Assembly (NCBI RefSeq): GCF_003751225.1
Contig: NZ_RJKE01000001.1
Location: 5,270,001-5,334,000, forward strand
Source: Actinocorallia herbida
GTDB lineage: Bacteria; Actinomycetota; Actinomycetes; Streptosporangiales; Streptosporangiaceae
Length of the DNA stretch: 64,000 nt
Direction: 5' to 3'
The notes below the pieces were generated by a model that was given only the letters and a program-made list of their open reading frames with translations, was not told the DNA's origin and did no database searches. Made by a program: the position numbers and the translations under genes. Numbering within the stretch: position 1 is the first letter of the stretch; every line of letters begins with the position of its first letter. Below are positions 1-8,688 of this stretch, piece by piece.

Positions 1-106
1 CCTGAGCCTCCCCCGGTGAAACCCGGCAGGGGTCGCGGCAGATGCCGTCGGGGGCGATCCGGGCCTTGAATCCGAGGCGTCCGGAAGGGAGTTCTTTCTG
101 GCTCAC
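1..106 (-). CDS. partial unknown protein, 5' end only
   Basis: Only the first 35 codons are in the window; the gene runs off the left edge. The GTG start follows a clean GGAGG Shine-Dalgarno with 5-base spacing, and the start lies 29 bp downstream of the tetR stop on the same strand, so the two probably form an operon. The visible N terminus is basic and contains two cysteines four residues apart in the context ICRDPC. I do not recognise a family from this length. The ribosome-binding site sits inside a 7-bp-arm inverted repeat (100-106 with 123-129), which could mask it in mRNA. Confidence 0.5.
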   Translation of the reverse strand, partial: MSQKELPSGRLGFKARIAPDGICRDPCRVSPGEAQ

Positions 107-135
107 TCGTCCCTCCGGGCGGGTGAGCCGACGCG

Positions 136-789
136 CTACGCGGCGGAGTGGGCGCGGATCGCGGCGTCGAGGTCGGGCAGGGGGCGGGTGCTGATGTCGT
201 GGGCTTCGGCGGAGCTGACGCCGAACATGCGCAGCAGGTCCTCGGTCACCTGGTCGGTGGCTTCGGCGTCGTCCCGCTCGGGGTGGTGGTGCAGCAGCCG
301 GGCGAGACCGAGGGCGGCGCCCGCGACGGTCACCATCGCCAGCTCGGGGTCGCGCACGGTGAAGCGGCCCTCGCGGGCGGCGTCCTCGATGTCGCGGCGG
401 GCGCGGGGAGCGAGTCCGTGGTCCGAGGTGGTCAGTTCGAACCCGAAGTGGAGCACCACTTTGCTGAGCTCGGGCCGCCGGCGGTGCAGGCGGCCGGTCA
501 GCCGGAAGCTCTGCGCGAAGACCTGCGCCGGGTCGGCCAGGTCCGCGGTCAGCTCGTCGAGCAGCGCGCCGTGGGCTTCCAGCGCGGCTTCGAGCGCGGC
601 CCGGAAGAGCTCCTCCTTCGTCGCGAAGTGGTTGTAGAACGAGCCCATGCCCACGTCCGCGGCCTGGGTGATCTCCAGGACCGGTGCGTTGGTCCGGCCC
701 GTCGCGATGAGCGCCTGCGCGGCCCGGACGAGGGCCGCACGGGTGTGGGCCTTGCGGCGCTCCAGCCGGCTCGGGGGCTGCTCGGGCAT
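136..789 (-). CDS. TetR/AcrR family transcriptional regulator
   Basis: This 217-residue protein has an N-terminal TetR-type helix-turn-helix at about residues 38-57, with the typical GMGSFYNHFATKEELF signature, followed by a helical ligand-binding region. The start has a strong AAGGAG site. It is divergent from the Tat-exported alpha/beta hydrolase gene; the intergenic region holds two related 14-bp palindromes, so repression of itself and of the hydrolase is likely (inference). The effector is unknown. Confidence 0.93.
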   Translation of the reverse strand: MPEQPPSRLERRKAHTRAALVRAAQALIATGRTNAPVLEITQAADVGMGSFYNHFATKEELFRAALEAALEAHGALLDELTADLADPAQVFAQSFRLTGRLHRRRPELSKVVLHFGFELTTSDHGLAPRARRDIEDAAREGRFTVRDPELAMVTVAGAALGLARLLHHHPERDDAEATDQVTEDLLRMFGVSSAEAHDISTRPLPDLDAAIRAHSAA

Positions 790-829
790 ACGTCTCCTTC
801 TGTCGTTCCGTCATCCAGCCTAGGCCAGC

Positions 830-887
830 TGAGGAAATCGTCAGAACCTATTGACTGAGGTGATCGTCGTGACTGACGATATCGTCA
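830..887. promoter_or_regulatory. two TetR-type operator candidates and hydrolase promoter
   Basis: TGACGATATCGTCA (874-887) is a perfect 14-bp palindrome. TGAGGAAATCGTCA (830-843) is an imperfect relative sharing TGA-GA--TC-TCA. Their centres are 44 bp apart, about four helical turns. A TTGACT -35-like hexamer (851-856) lies 18 bp before GACGAT, so the perfect copy would cover the hydrolase -10 region. Placement between divergent tetR and hydrolase genes fits autoregulation plus repression. The -10 match is weak. Confidence 0.55.
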
Positions 888-949
888 CAAATCGGCCGAC
901 CCCCCGGCTGCCCGCGACGCCGCCCCGGTTCGCACAGAGGAGAAGCAAC

Positions 950-2041
950 ATGAGCGCATCTGACAAGATCTCGCGCCGCCACGCACTGGCGGCAGGCGCC
1001 GGAGCGCTGGGCGCCGGCGTCCTGGCGAGCGTGCTGGGAAGCGGCCCCGCCCGGGCGTCCGCCCTCACCGAGGACGGTTACTGGCATGCCCGGGTGGACG
1101 CGGCCGGCTACTGCGCGAAGACGGCGCAGGTCGGCGGCGTGAACTTCAGCTACCGCGAAGGACCGGCGAACGGCCCCGCCCTGCTGCTCCTGCACGCCCA
1201 GCAGGTGGACTGGTTCTCCTACAGCCGCGTCCTGCCCGACCTCGCGGCCTCCTTCCACGTCTTCGACGTCGACTACCAAGGCCACGGCACGACCACCACG
1301 ACGGTCGGCTACCCGATGAACGCGAACCGGATCGGCACCGACCTCGCCGCGTTCATCGAGTCCGTGATCGGCGGGCCCGCATACGTCACCGGCAACTCCT
1401 CAGGCGGCCTCCTGACGACCTGGCTCGCGGCCAACCGGCCCGACCTCGTCACCGCCGCGATCCTGGAGGACCCGCCGCTGTTCGCCTCGGAGTACCCGCG
1501 GATCATGAAGACCATCGCCTACCGCGACTTCGCCTCCAGCGCCAAGGGCGTCGCGCAGAACGTCCAGGACTTCCTGCTGTTCTGGATCTCCGACAACAAG
1601 GAATTCATCACCCAGAACATCGCCCCGGGAGCCGTCTTCGTCCTCACCGAGACGATCAAGGCCAAGCGCCTGCTCAACCCCGGAGAACCCGTCGAACTCG
1701 CCATCATCCCCGACGACACCGTCCGCCTCTTCCTCCGCGGCATGGACCACCAGTACGACCCCCGCTTCGGCGCGGCCTTCTACGACGGCAGCTGGAACGC
1801 CGGCTTCGACCACGCCACCGCACTGGCCGACATCACCGTGCCCACCATGCTGATGCACGCCAACTACTCCTGGGTCGAAGGCGACATCCTCTACGGCGCC
1901 ATGGACCAGAACGACGCCGACAAGGCCATGTCGTACCTGCCCCACGGCATCTACAAGCGCGTCGACGCCGGCCACGTCACCCACCTCGACAAGCCCCAGG
2001 ACTTCATCGACACCCTCACGGGCTTCTTCACCCGGCACTGA
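950..2041 (+). CDS. Tat-exported alpha/beta hydrolase
   Basis: The 363-residue protein begins with a twin-arginine signal (SRRHAL at residues 8-13, hydrophobic Ala/Gly stretch, cleavage near residue 38), predicting export of a folded enzyme. The rest is an alpha/beta hydrolase fold with nucleophile elbow GNSSG (Ser150) and a C-terminal catalytic His in DAGHVTHLD (His342). The ATG at 950 is chosen because AGAGGAGAAG precedes it; an in-frame TTG 33 codons upstream would hide the Tat signal. It is divergent from a TetR gene and probably controlled by it. The substrate cannot be read from sequence. Confidence 0.88.
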   Translation: MSASDKISRRHALAAGAGALGAGVLASVLGSGPARASALTEDGYWHARVDAAGYCAKTAQVGGVNFSYREGPANGPALLLLHAQQVDWFSYSRVLPDLAASFHVFDVDYQGHGTTTTTVGYPMNANRIGTDLAAFIESVIGGPAYVTGNSSGGLLTTWLAANRPDLVTAAILEDPPLFASEYPRIMKTIAYRDFASSAKGVAQNVQDFLLFWISDNKEFITQNIAPGAVFVLTETIKAKRLLNPGEPVELAIIPDDTVRLFLRGMDHQYDPRFGAAFYDGSWNAGFDHATALADITVPTMLMHANYSWVEGDILYGAMDQNDADKAMSYLPHGIYKRVDAGHVTHLDKPQDFIDTLTGFFTRH

Positions 2042-2081
2042 CCACCTGCCCCACGAGGCGCCGCCCGCACGCACGGTCCCG

Positions 2082-2101
2082 GCCGCCGACGCCACGGCGG
2101 C
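2082..2101 (+). terminator. hairpin after the Tat hydrolase
   Basis: Seven-base arms GCCGCCG and CGGCGGC with a 6-nt loop, 41 bp after the stop codon. There is no T-tract. Confidence 0.35.
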
Positions 2102-2307
2102 ACGGGTCCGAGCGCGGGCCACCACGCCAACGCCCGGGTCGCGGTAGCGACGACACCTGTCAGACCGGAATCGTCCGATCTTCATGACGACGTCGACACG
2201 ACCGCAGCGGTCACCGCGGGAGTCCCCGGCGTGGATTCATGGTCCGAGCAGACGGAGTCCGGTGCCTCCACGGACCGGACCAGGACCGAACCAGGACCGG
2301 CCCGGCC

Positions 2308-2466
2308 GTGGCCACCGCGGCAGCGCCATCGGCCGTTCTGATCGTCGTTCTCGCGCGGATGCACGGCAACTCGATCACGGAGGAGGCACTGCGCCAGATC
2401 TACCGCGTCGCGGTGATCGTCATGATCGTGGTCATGGCCGTCAGGGGGCATCTGGGCGGCGACTAG
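2308..2466 (+). CDS. small hypothetical membrane protein
   Basis: This frame has near-complete G/C third positions over about 45 codons and encodes a hydrophobic segment, a short polar linker (HGNSITEEALRQIY) and a second hydrophobic segment ending at a TAG, like a two-helix membrane hairpin of about 52 residues. The GTG at 2308 is the nearest start; an ATG at 2239 would add a Pro/Arg-rich stretch built on a short GGACC-type repeat that looks non-coding. No strong ribosome-binding site is seen, so this could be the end of a decayed gene. Family unknown. Confidence 0.35.
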   Translation: MATAAAPSAVLIVVLARMHGNSITEEALRQIYRVAVIVMIVVMAVRGHLGGD

Positions 2467-2670
2467 AGGCGGTGGGCGTCGGCCGGATGCCGGGCCGGTG
2501 GCCGGGGACCAGGCGGGAATGCTGAGACGGATGGCTCTGGCGCGGCCGTTCTTGAGGATCGACAGGTTGGCGGTGGCGATGCCGACCCGGTGCGCGAGTC
2601 CGGCCGGCGTCGAAGGAGAATGTCTGCACGACACCGCAGGTGACGTGTGTCCCTCGACCTGAAGATCTCG

Positions 2671-2985
2671 ATGAGCCGACCCGGTGGACCGGCTGAGCGC
2701 CCGCCGGTTCTTCGTTTGGCGGCCTACGTGCTGTTCGGCACTCGGGTGCCGTTCCGTCACCGCTTCTGGGTTCGTGACGACGTCCTGCGCAGCCGCTTCT
2801 ACCGGACACGCGGTGCGGCCGCGCGCCTGGTGATGGTCTTCCTCGCCGTAGAGGTCTGCTCTCTCGGCCTGTCCGTGTTGTTCGCCCTGACCCGAATTCG
2901 GGTCAGGGCGCTACGGAGGGCGGTGATCGTCGCCGAGGACGGACGTCGAGCCGCCACTCGCGGTCTCCTCCATCGCGTCAGCTGA
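2671..2985 (+). CDS. DUF5313-like small membrane protein
   Basis: The 104-residue product starts with a Pro-rich segment, then a pattern like DUF5313 proteins of actinobacteria (short aromatic segment, R-x-P-x-R-x-R-x-W-V, D-x-x-R), followed by one transmembrane stretch (about residues 50-72). The match is by eye and distant. The ATG at 2671 is preceded by a weak GAAG. It has more T-ending codons than its neighbours, and no clear operon partner. Function unknown. Confidence 0.45.
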   Translation: MSRPGGPAERPPVLRLAAYVLFGTRVPFRHRFWVRDDVLRSRFYRTRGAAARLVMVFLAVEVCSLGLSVLFALTRIRVRALRRAVIVAEDGRRAATRGLLHRVS

Positions 2986-3107
2986 ACGCCGCTCGCGCGT
3001 GTCGGTCCCGGGTGGGTCGGGACGGGGCGTGACCGGTGCCCCTGCTGCGCCCGGGGCCTGTCTTCTTACTATCGCCGGAACACAGGACGAGGTGGAGGAG
3101 ACGGCGA

Positions 3108-3626
3108 ATGAAGGTGTTCGGAGGATCGTGGAGATCCGTGCGGCGCGGGCTCGCCCGTGTGCTGGCGGGGGCGCTGGTCGGCGCGGCGATGGTGGCGGTC
3201 ACGCCGACCGCCGCGTCGGCCGACCCCACGGGCTACGAGATCGTCAACACGGCGTCGGGCGAGTGCCTCGACGGCACCGGCTGGTACGTCACGGTGGCCC
3301 CGTGCGACGGGCGGCTCGCCCAGCGCTGGGGGAACTCCTGGGGCACCCAGTCGTACACCAACGCGGAGACCGGGCACCGGTGGTGCCTCTTCCGCGGCAT
3401 CGGGGCGCGGACCGAGCTCAGGGACTGCATCGAGTCCACCAACGCGCCCGACTTCCTCGGCAGGTGGTGGAGGCCGACGGAGTTCCCGGAACTCAGCCTC
3501 CGGATCATCACCAGGGCCACCGTCCCCAACGCCGTCCGCGACTGCCTCACCAAGTGGGGGACCGACGCGGCGATCCTGCCGTGCGTCGGCACCGCTGAGC
3601 AGAACTGGATCTACCGCGGCCCCTGA
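3108..3626 (+). CDS. secreted ricin-type beta-trefoil-like protein
   Basis: The 172-residue protein has a signal peptide (basic n-region, Ala/Val core, cleavage near ASA-DP at about residue 38). The mature part shows features of ricin-type lectin repeats: TASGECLD, repeated short Cys-bearing motifs (VAPCDG, ELRDCIE, ILPCVG) and QxW-like ends (AQRWGN, EQNWIY). It would be an exported carbohydrate-binding or structural protein with no enzymatic domain. The ATG is chosen for the GGTGGAGGAG site before it. A second protein of similar design is at 33561-34139. Ligand unknown. Confidence 0.7.
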   Translation: MKVFGGSWRSVRRGLARVLAGALVGAAMVAVTPTAASADPTGYEIVNTASGECLDGTGWYVTVAPCDGRLAQRWGNSWGTQSYTNAETGHRWCLFRGIGARTELRDCIESTNAPDFLGRWWRPTEFPELSLRIITRATVPNAVRDCLTKWGTDAAILPCVGTAEQNWIYRGP

Positions 3627-3634
3627 GCCGACCC

Positions 3635-3662
3635 GTCGGCCCGGCCCGCGGGCCGGGCCGAC
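3635..3662 (+). terminator. perfect 28-bp palindromic terminator
   Basis: A perfect inverted repeat with 14-bp arms and no unpaired centre begins 9 bp after the stop of the secreted beta-trefoil gene. It is extremely GC-rich and has no following T-run, as is common in actinomycetes. Confidence 0.65.
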
Positions 3663-3752
3663 CGGGAATCCGACGGATCGGCTCCTGGAACGGTGAGACC
3701 ATCTCCAGCGGCATGAGCGGTTGCGGGCAGGGCTACGTACGGGGCGCAGCGT

Positions 3753-4331
3753 TCAGCGTGGGTCGCCGTCCTCCTGGTTGGCCCACCGGAGCGAGTCGGC
3801 CCAGTGATCGTCTTCCATGCGTTCCAAGTCGTCCTGCAGTGTCTGCAGTGACTTGGGCGGGCGCATGTCGGCAAGGCTCTCACCCAGACGCAGTTCCGGC
3901 ATGTACTCGATATCCCAGATTCGGGGGAACGCCCGCCGGAGGGATTGCCGTACCTGAACCAGATGCCTGGGCAGGCGGCCGGGGGCCCAGGAGACGAGCG
4001 CGAGACCGAGCAGGCGGACGCGGGCGCGCAGTCGCGGGTCCTCGGCGTACTGCCTGGCGGCGGCCCCGGCCGTTCGGAGGCCTTGCACGTCGGGGTGCGC
4101 GACCAGCACGACCTTGACCGCGCCGGTGTGGGGAATCGGCCAGCACCTGCCCCCGTCCCTGGCTTCGTGGGCGGTGTGGGACAGCGTGGTGGTGCCGGCT
4201 CCGCCGTGGCACCCCACGAACCAGATGCCGGCGGGAGCCTCGTCCAGCCAGGCGACCGGCAACCCCGCCGACTCGCGGACGGCCGGTTGCGCAACGTTCT
4301 GCTTTTCGTTTCTCCGGTGACGTGGCGGCAT
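3753..4331 (-). CDS. P-loop ATPase-like protein (DUF6668-like)
   Basis: The 192-residue protein contains GCHGGAGTTTLS near residue 40, a deviant Walker A of the MinD/ParA-like GG-x-GTT type, followed by a strand VKVVLVAHP where a Walker B-like element would lie. The size and WFVGxHGGAG context resemble the DUF6668 family, which I associate with actinobacterial conjugative or plasmid-derived clusters (from memory). No conjugation, partition or integrase gene is nearby, so it looks like an orphan. The ATG at 4331 lacks a Shine-Dalgarno. The upstream 120 bp is unusually AT-rich for this window, which may mark an insertion boundary. Confidence 0.55.
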   Translation of the reverse strand: MPPRHRRNEKQNVAQPAVRESAGLPVAWLDEAPAGIWFVGCHGGAGTTTLSHTAHEARDGGRCWPIPHTGAVKVVLVAHPDVQGLRTAGAAARQYAEDPRLRARVRLLGLALVSWAPGRLPRHLVQVRQSLRRAFPRIWDIEYMPELRLGESLADMRPPKSLQTLQDDLERMEDDHWADSLRWANQEDGDPR

Positions 4332-4531
4332 TGAGAAAAGAGCCTTCTTACTTCTTCGGTGCTGGCACTGCGCGATGTGCGGGAATCAAGCAGCATAACG
4401 GGAATCATGGACAGGGCCACCTGAAGAATGTCCGCTGTGCGGCATTTGTCCGGCTCGGCCCGGCGGGCAGGATCGCCCTCGGCTCCTCGCCCCGGCGATG
4501 CCGCGTGATCCGCGGCACCGCCGGGCCCCGC

Positions 4532-4650
4532 TCATCCCTGGTGAGCGCCGCAGCGGGCACAGAACTCCAGGAGCAGCCGCCCGAACTCGGGGTCGAGCGC
4601 GACGTCTTGCCGAAGGAACCGACGGATGGGCCGGGTTCTCCCTGACGACG
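4532..4650 (-). pseudogene. C-terminal gene remnant in an otherwise empty stretch
   Basis: Between 4332 and 4728 no complete gene is seen. One minus-strand frame reads RFLRQDVALDPEF, then leucine- and cysteine-bearing residues to a TGA, with strong G/C third-position bias, but is closed upstream by a stop after about 37 codons and has no start. It looks like the tail of a lost gene. Family unknown. Confidence 0.25.
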
Positions 4651-4728
4651 CCGCTCAAGAGCGCCGTCCTCATCCTGATCTCACGCGCCGAAGCGGCTCT
4701 CGAGGCGGCGCGCACGGATCCACCCCGC

Positions 4729-5766
4729 CTAGCGCGCGGTGGCCGGGGGGTGGGGTGAGGTGGCGATGCGCCAGAGGAGGAGGGTGGTGGCGGCGCGGGC
4801 GTGGCCCGCCGGGGAGAGGATGGGGTAGCCGAGGCGGGCTTCGAGCCAGGCGACGCGCTGGCCGAGGGTGGAGTGGTGGAGATGCTGGCGGCGGGCGGCC
4901 TGGCGGAGGCTGCCGTGGCTCAGCAGGGTGTCCAGGAGGCCGGTGACCCACGGGCGCTCGGCGCGGAGGCTCTCCAGGAGCCGGACGTCGGGGACGGCCG
5001 CGGCCTCGGCCGGGTCGAAGCGCTCGGCGAGGGCGGCGAGACTGCCCAGGTCGTCGAACCAGACGTGGGCGGGGCCGCCATCGGCGGGATCGACGGCGAG
5101 CCGCAGCGCCAGGCCCGCGTTGCGGTGCGCGGTGGGCAGGTCGGCGGCGGTGCAGCGGACGAGCCCCGCCGGAACGGACGCGCTGAGCAGGCCGTCGACC
5201 TGTTCGGCCCGCACCAGGGCGACGCGGCGGCCGTCGATGATCGGACCGGGAGGCAGCTCCGCCGCCGCGCCGACGGGCGTGGCGACGACGACGAGGTCGC
5301 CGTGCAGGCCGAGGTGGCGCAAGGCTTCGGCGCGGTCCACGGGCGTGGACGCCGGATCGCACGCCAGCCGGACCGCGGCCACCGCCGGATGACCGGTGCG
5401 CGTCTCCTGGACGACCGCGTGCACGCTGCGGGCGCACCGCTCCAGGACGAGGTCGTCCAGCGGGCCCGGGTCTCCGTCGCGCTCCAGCCAGACGGTGGTC
5501 CGCTCGCAGCGCGCGGACGGGGCCGCGGCCGGTGGGCCGTGCCTTCCGTCGTCGGCCGCGGGCCTGCCCTGGGCGTCGACGCGCAGCCGCAGTCCGAGTG
5601 CCGCGTCGTGCACTCCGGCGCCCGACGCGGTGAGGGCGGCGGCGGCCCGCAGCAGGGCCGAGACCGAGGCCTTCCGGTCGAGCAGGGCGTCGAAGTGCGA
5701 GATCACGCGCAGGGCGCTGGCCGCGTCGCCGTCGACGACCGCCAGCCTCGTGATGAGATCGTGCAT
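4729..5766 (-). CDS. PucR-type helix-turn-helix transcriptional regulator
   Basis: The 345-residue protein has a C-terminal PucR/CdaR-type HTH (about residues 285-325, HGSLRQAARRQHLHHSTLGQRV) and an N-terminal region without a recognisable DNA-binding or transmembrane segment, as in the PucR C-terminal HTH family. The ATG at 5766 is preferred because GGAAGGGG precedes it at 4-base spacing; an ATG at 5802 would add 12 residues. It is divergent from the esterase gene at 5959 and is a plausible local activator (inference). Confidence 0.85.
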   Translation of the reverse strand: MHDLITRLAVVDGDAASALRVISHFDALLDRKASVSALLRAAAALTASGAGVHDAALGLRLRVDAQGRPAADDGRHGPPAAAPSARCERTTVWLERDGDPGPLDDLVLERCARSVHAVVQETRTGHPAVAAVRLACDPASTPVDRAEALRHLGLHGDLVVVATPVGAAAELPPGPIIDGRRVALVRAEQVDGLLSASVPAGLVRCTAADLPTAHRNAGLALRLAVDPADGGPAHVWFDDLGSLAALAERFDPAEAAAVPDVRLLESLRAERPWVTGLLDTLLSHGSLRQAARRQHLHHSTLGQRVAWLEARLGYPILSPAGHARAATTLLLWRIATSPHPPATAR

Positions 5767-5958
5767 GGAGCCCCTTCCCGCGAGCCGCACCGTCCCGCCC
5801 ATCGATACCGCTTCACCGGGGAGAACGCCAGACGCCGCGGCATGCCGAAGCGCCGGCGCGCCGGGTGGCGGGCGCGGGACGCCGCCCTCGCGACGGATGG
5901 CGGGTGCCCGTCCCGTCCGCGATCGGCGAGGCTTTCGGCTTCGAGGAAGGAGCATTCC

Positions 5959-6936
5959 ATGTCAGAGACCACCCCGTCCCGTCCGCCCTTCGACCCCGAG
6001 CTGGTGCCGGTGATCGAGGCTCAGCGCGCGGTGATGCCGCCGCTCGGCGCCGACACCCTCGGCGCGCTGCGCGATCTCATCGCCTCCGGCCTCCCCGGTA
6101 TGCCGGAGACCGACCTGACGGCCGGCGGAGCCGTCGTCGTCGAGGAACTGACCGTGCCCGGGCCCGAAGGCGCCCCGGAGATCGCCCTCACGGTCCTGCG
6201 GCCCGCCCGGGAGACCGGCCCGCTGCCGGGGATCTACCACGTCCACGGCGGCGGCATGGTGATGGGCACCCGGCACGTGGGCCTGGCGGGCTTCGTCGGG
6301 TACGTCGCCGAGGGGCTGGCCGTCGCGGTCTCCGTCGAGTACCGGCTCGCGCCCGAGCACCCCGACCCCGCGCCCGTCGAGGACTGCTACGCGGGGCTGC
6401 GCTGGTTCGCCGGCAACGCCGCCGCGCTCGGCGCGGATCCCGAACGCCTGATGATCCTCGGGGGAAGCGCCGGAGGCGGCCTCGCGGCGGGGACCGCGCT
6501 CCTGGCCCGCGACCGCGGCTTCCCCCGCCTCACCCACCAGGTCCTCATCTGCCCGATGCTCGACGACCGCATGACGACGCCCAGCTCCCGCATGCTCGAC
6601 GGTGAGGGTGTCTGGGACCGCGACGACAACCTCTTCGGCTGGACCGCCCTGCTCGGCGACCGCCGCGGCACCGAAGCCGTCTCCTGCTACGCGGCCCCCG
6701 CCCGCGCCGAGGACCTGTCCGGCCTCCCCCGCACCTACCTCGACGTCGGCTCGGTCGAGACCTTCCGCGACGAGGCGATCGATTACGCCCTGCGCCTGTC
6801 CCAGGCAGGCGTCAACGTCGACTTCCACCTGTGGGGCGGCGGCTACCACGGCTTCGAAGCCGCCTCCCAGTCCGCGATCGCCCAGGCCTCCGCCGCCACC
6901 CGCGACGAGTTCCTCCGCCGCGCCCTGGAGACCTGA
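5959..6936 (+). CDS. HSL-type alpha/beta hydrolase (esterase)
   Basis: The 325-residue enzyme has the hormone-sensitive-lipase signature: oxyanion motif HGGG (residues 96-99), nucleophile GGSAGG (Ser170), acidic residue in GSVETFRDE (Glu267) and catalytic His297 in GGYHGFE. It should hydrolyse short-chain or small acyl esters in the cytoplasm; there is no signal peptide. The start follows GGAAGGAG. It is divergent from the PucR gene. Two damaged relatives lie further along (43771-44043 and 51870-52635); this copy appears complete. Confidence 0.93.
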   Translation: MSETTPSRPPFDPELVPVIEAQRAVMPPLGADTLGALRDLIASGLPGMPETDLTAGGAVVVEELTVPGPEGAPEIALTVLRPARETGPLPGIYHVHGGGMVMGTRHVGLAGFVGYVAEGLAVAVSVEYRLAPEHPDPAPVEDCYAGLRWFAGNAAALGADPERLMILGGSAGGGLAAGTALLARDRGFPRLTHQVLICPMLDDRMTTPSSRMLDGEGVWDRDDNLFGWTALLGDRRGTEAVSCYAAPARAEDLSGLPRTYLDVGSVETFRDEAIDYALRLSQAGVNVDFHLWGGGYHGFEAASQSAIAQASAATRDEFLRRALET

Positions 6937-6959
6937 CCCCTGTCGCGTCCGTCGGCCCG

Positions 6960-6984
6960 GGGCCCGGATGATCGACCCGGGCCC
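6960..6984 (+). terminator. terminator after the esterase
   Basis: Inverted repeat with arms GGGCCCGG and CCGGGCCC and a 9-nt loop, 24 bp after the stop. Confidence 0.55.
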
Positions 6985-7306
6985 GGCGGTCTCCTCGGCG
7001 GGGAACAGGGGGCCGGGCGGGTGGGGGTGTGCTCGGCTCTGGTGACGTTGGGATCCTGGCGCAGTGCCCTGGCCTGGGTCGGAACCTCGATCCAGTGTCA
7101 GGCTCCGAGTGCTCTCCCGAGACCCGGCCGGCGGCAACCGATCATCAGCGCTGCCGAGCCGAGGCGACACCCGGACAGGAGTACGGATCCCGCGCCGCTC
7201 CCGGCCCTCCACGGCGGTCGGCCACCGTGTGCCGGACGACCGCGGGCCCGATCGGTGAGCCGCACCGTCGCGGCACACCGCCGCAAGCCGGAGTTCGCAC
7301 CAGGCT
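6985..7306. other. gene-free stretch
   Basis: About 320 bp between the esterase terminator and the end of the convergent TPR gene. Several frames are open for 60-100 codons but show Arg/Pro-rich shadow composition and no ribosome-binding site. I see no gene, repeat or RNA here. Confidence 0.5.
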
Positions 7307-8512
7307 CTAGATCTCTCGAAGGATCCGCTGAGCCTGCTCACGGAGCGGGTCTCCGCGCGGGACGACCTTCCGTAGGGCCTTGGCGGCCCTCCTGGCCGTC
7401 CTCTTGTCGGCCGGGTGCCCGCCCGCCTCGTAGCGCAGCCGGTGAATCCAGCTCATCTCATAGAGGCGATCCGGAATGTTGTGGTCGTTGCCGGGGGTCA
7501 GCGCCCATGCCTCGTGGATCCGCTGGGTGGCCGCTTCCAGGTGCGCCGGGTCGCCGGACTCGGCGAAGGACACCGCCAGGGCGACCGCGAGTTCCCCCCG
7601 CCGGGTGGCGTGCGTCGATGGGTGCTCGTCATCCGCTGTGGCGGCGACCGCCCGCTCCAGTAGTTCCACGGACTCCGCGATGACCTCCGGGCCGGGAATC
7701 GTCTGGTGGTAGAGCCTCAGGCTCCGGCCGAGGTTCGCCAGGTGCATCGCGTGATCCTCGTGGTCGGCGGGGGTGTGCCGTACGGCGGATCGCAACAGCT
7801 TCACGGCCTCGTCGAACGCTTCGGGGTCGCCGTTTCCCGTGAACGCCAGCTGTCGCAGCCACGCGAGTGAGGACAGCCGGCGGGCATAGGCGTCGTGGAC
7901 GGGCTCGGTGCGTTCCACGAGCGACTCGGCCAGCTCGATCGCCTCGCCCAGGTCGTCGAGGTGCCCGGTGCGCCCGTAGCGGGCGCTCAGCAAGCTGATC
8001 AGGTTGCTCTCGTAAACGCGCAGGTCGAGTCCGCCACCCGCCGCCATCGCGTGCCGCAGCAACGCGGCGTTCTCATCGATCCACGCCAGCGGGGCGTCCT
8101 GCGGTGTCAGGATCGCCCTCCTGTTCAGCGGGTCGAGGTTCTTGGCGTTGCCGAGGACCGGAGGTTCGAGGGCCGCAGCGTCGATCTCGGCCTTCGCTCG
8201 GAGTGGCTCCGCACCGCCGCGCTCGCGTGCCGTATCCAGCAGACGCTCGGCTTCGCGTGCGTCGGACTCGTCCCCGCCGGCGACGTGCCGCGCGTAGAAG
8301 AGCAGGCCCGCCATGGTGACGGCCCGCAGCCACGGTTCGCGAGGTGGGACGCCGCGCCTCGATCGCGGCATGGCCTGAACGACGGACTGCAGGGCCTCCG
8401 CGTCACGCACTCCCGCGCGCAGCAGCAGGTCTGCGGAATCACGCTTCTCGACCCACCTGCCGATCCTCCCGCCGACCGCCTCCAGGATCTCCTCGAACTC
8501 CACCAGGTACAC
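7307..8512 (-). CDS. tetratricopeptide-like helical repeat protein
   Basis: The 401-residue cytoplasmic protein is built from about 40-residue helix pairs with TPR-like spacing (for example DEAVKLLRSAVRHTP, ESVELLERAVAAT, AATQRIHEAWALTP). Such arrays occur in actinobacterial CHAT-associated and regulator-associated TPR proteins; no CHAT, NB-ARC or DNA-binding domain is present. The GTG at 8512 is selected because AGGAGG lies 6 bases upstream; the longer ATG at 8557 has no such site. A protein-protein scaffold role is inferred. Confidence 0.6.
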   Translation of the reverse strand: MYLVEFEEILEAVGGRIGRWVEKRDSADLLLRAGVRDAEALQSVVQAMPRSRRGVPPREPWLRAVTMAGLLFYARHVAGGDESDAREAERLLDTARERGGAEPLRAKAEIDAAALEPPVLGNAKNLDPLNRRAILTPQDAPLAWIDENAALLRHAMAAGGGLDLRVYESNLISLLSARYGRTGHLDDLGEAIELAESLVERTEPVHDAYARRLSSLAWLRQLAFTGNGDPEAFDEAVKLLRSAVRHTPADHEDHAMHLANLGRSLRLYHQTIPGPEVIAESVELLERAVAATADDEHPSTHATRRGELAVALAVSFAESGDPAHLEAATQRIHEAWALTPGNDHNIPDRLYEMSWIHRLRYEAGGHPADKRTARRAAKALRKVVPRGDPLREQAQRILREI

Positions 8513-8688
8513 CCAAGGCCTCCTGACCGCCACGTCGCGCGGCCATCTTCGACGCATCCATGATCACCGGCAATCCCCGGCCGGCGGCCGACTCCGGTCG
8601 CACGCTCAAAGGGCGGCGACCGGCGCGCAGGCGCCCTGGTCGGTGACGACCTCTGGCCGAGCCGGCCCCGACCGGACAGGCCGTCCGC

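Noticed and set aside
100-129. Inverted repeat after the first tetR as a terminator
   Set aside because: It overlaps the ribosome-binding site and start of the next gene on the same strand, so a regulatory hairpin or coincidence is more likely than termination.
4801-5958. A long plus-strand extension upstream of the HSL esterase
   Set aside because: It is antisense to the PucR gene. The esterase has a strong ribosome-binding site and normal family length when started at 5959.
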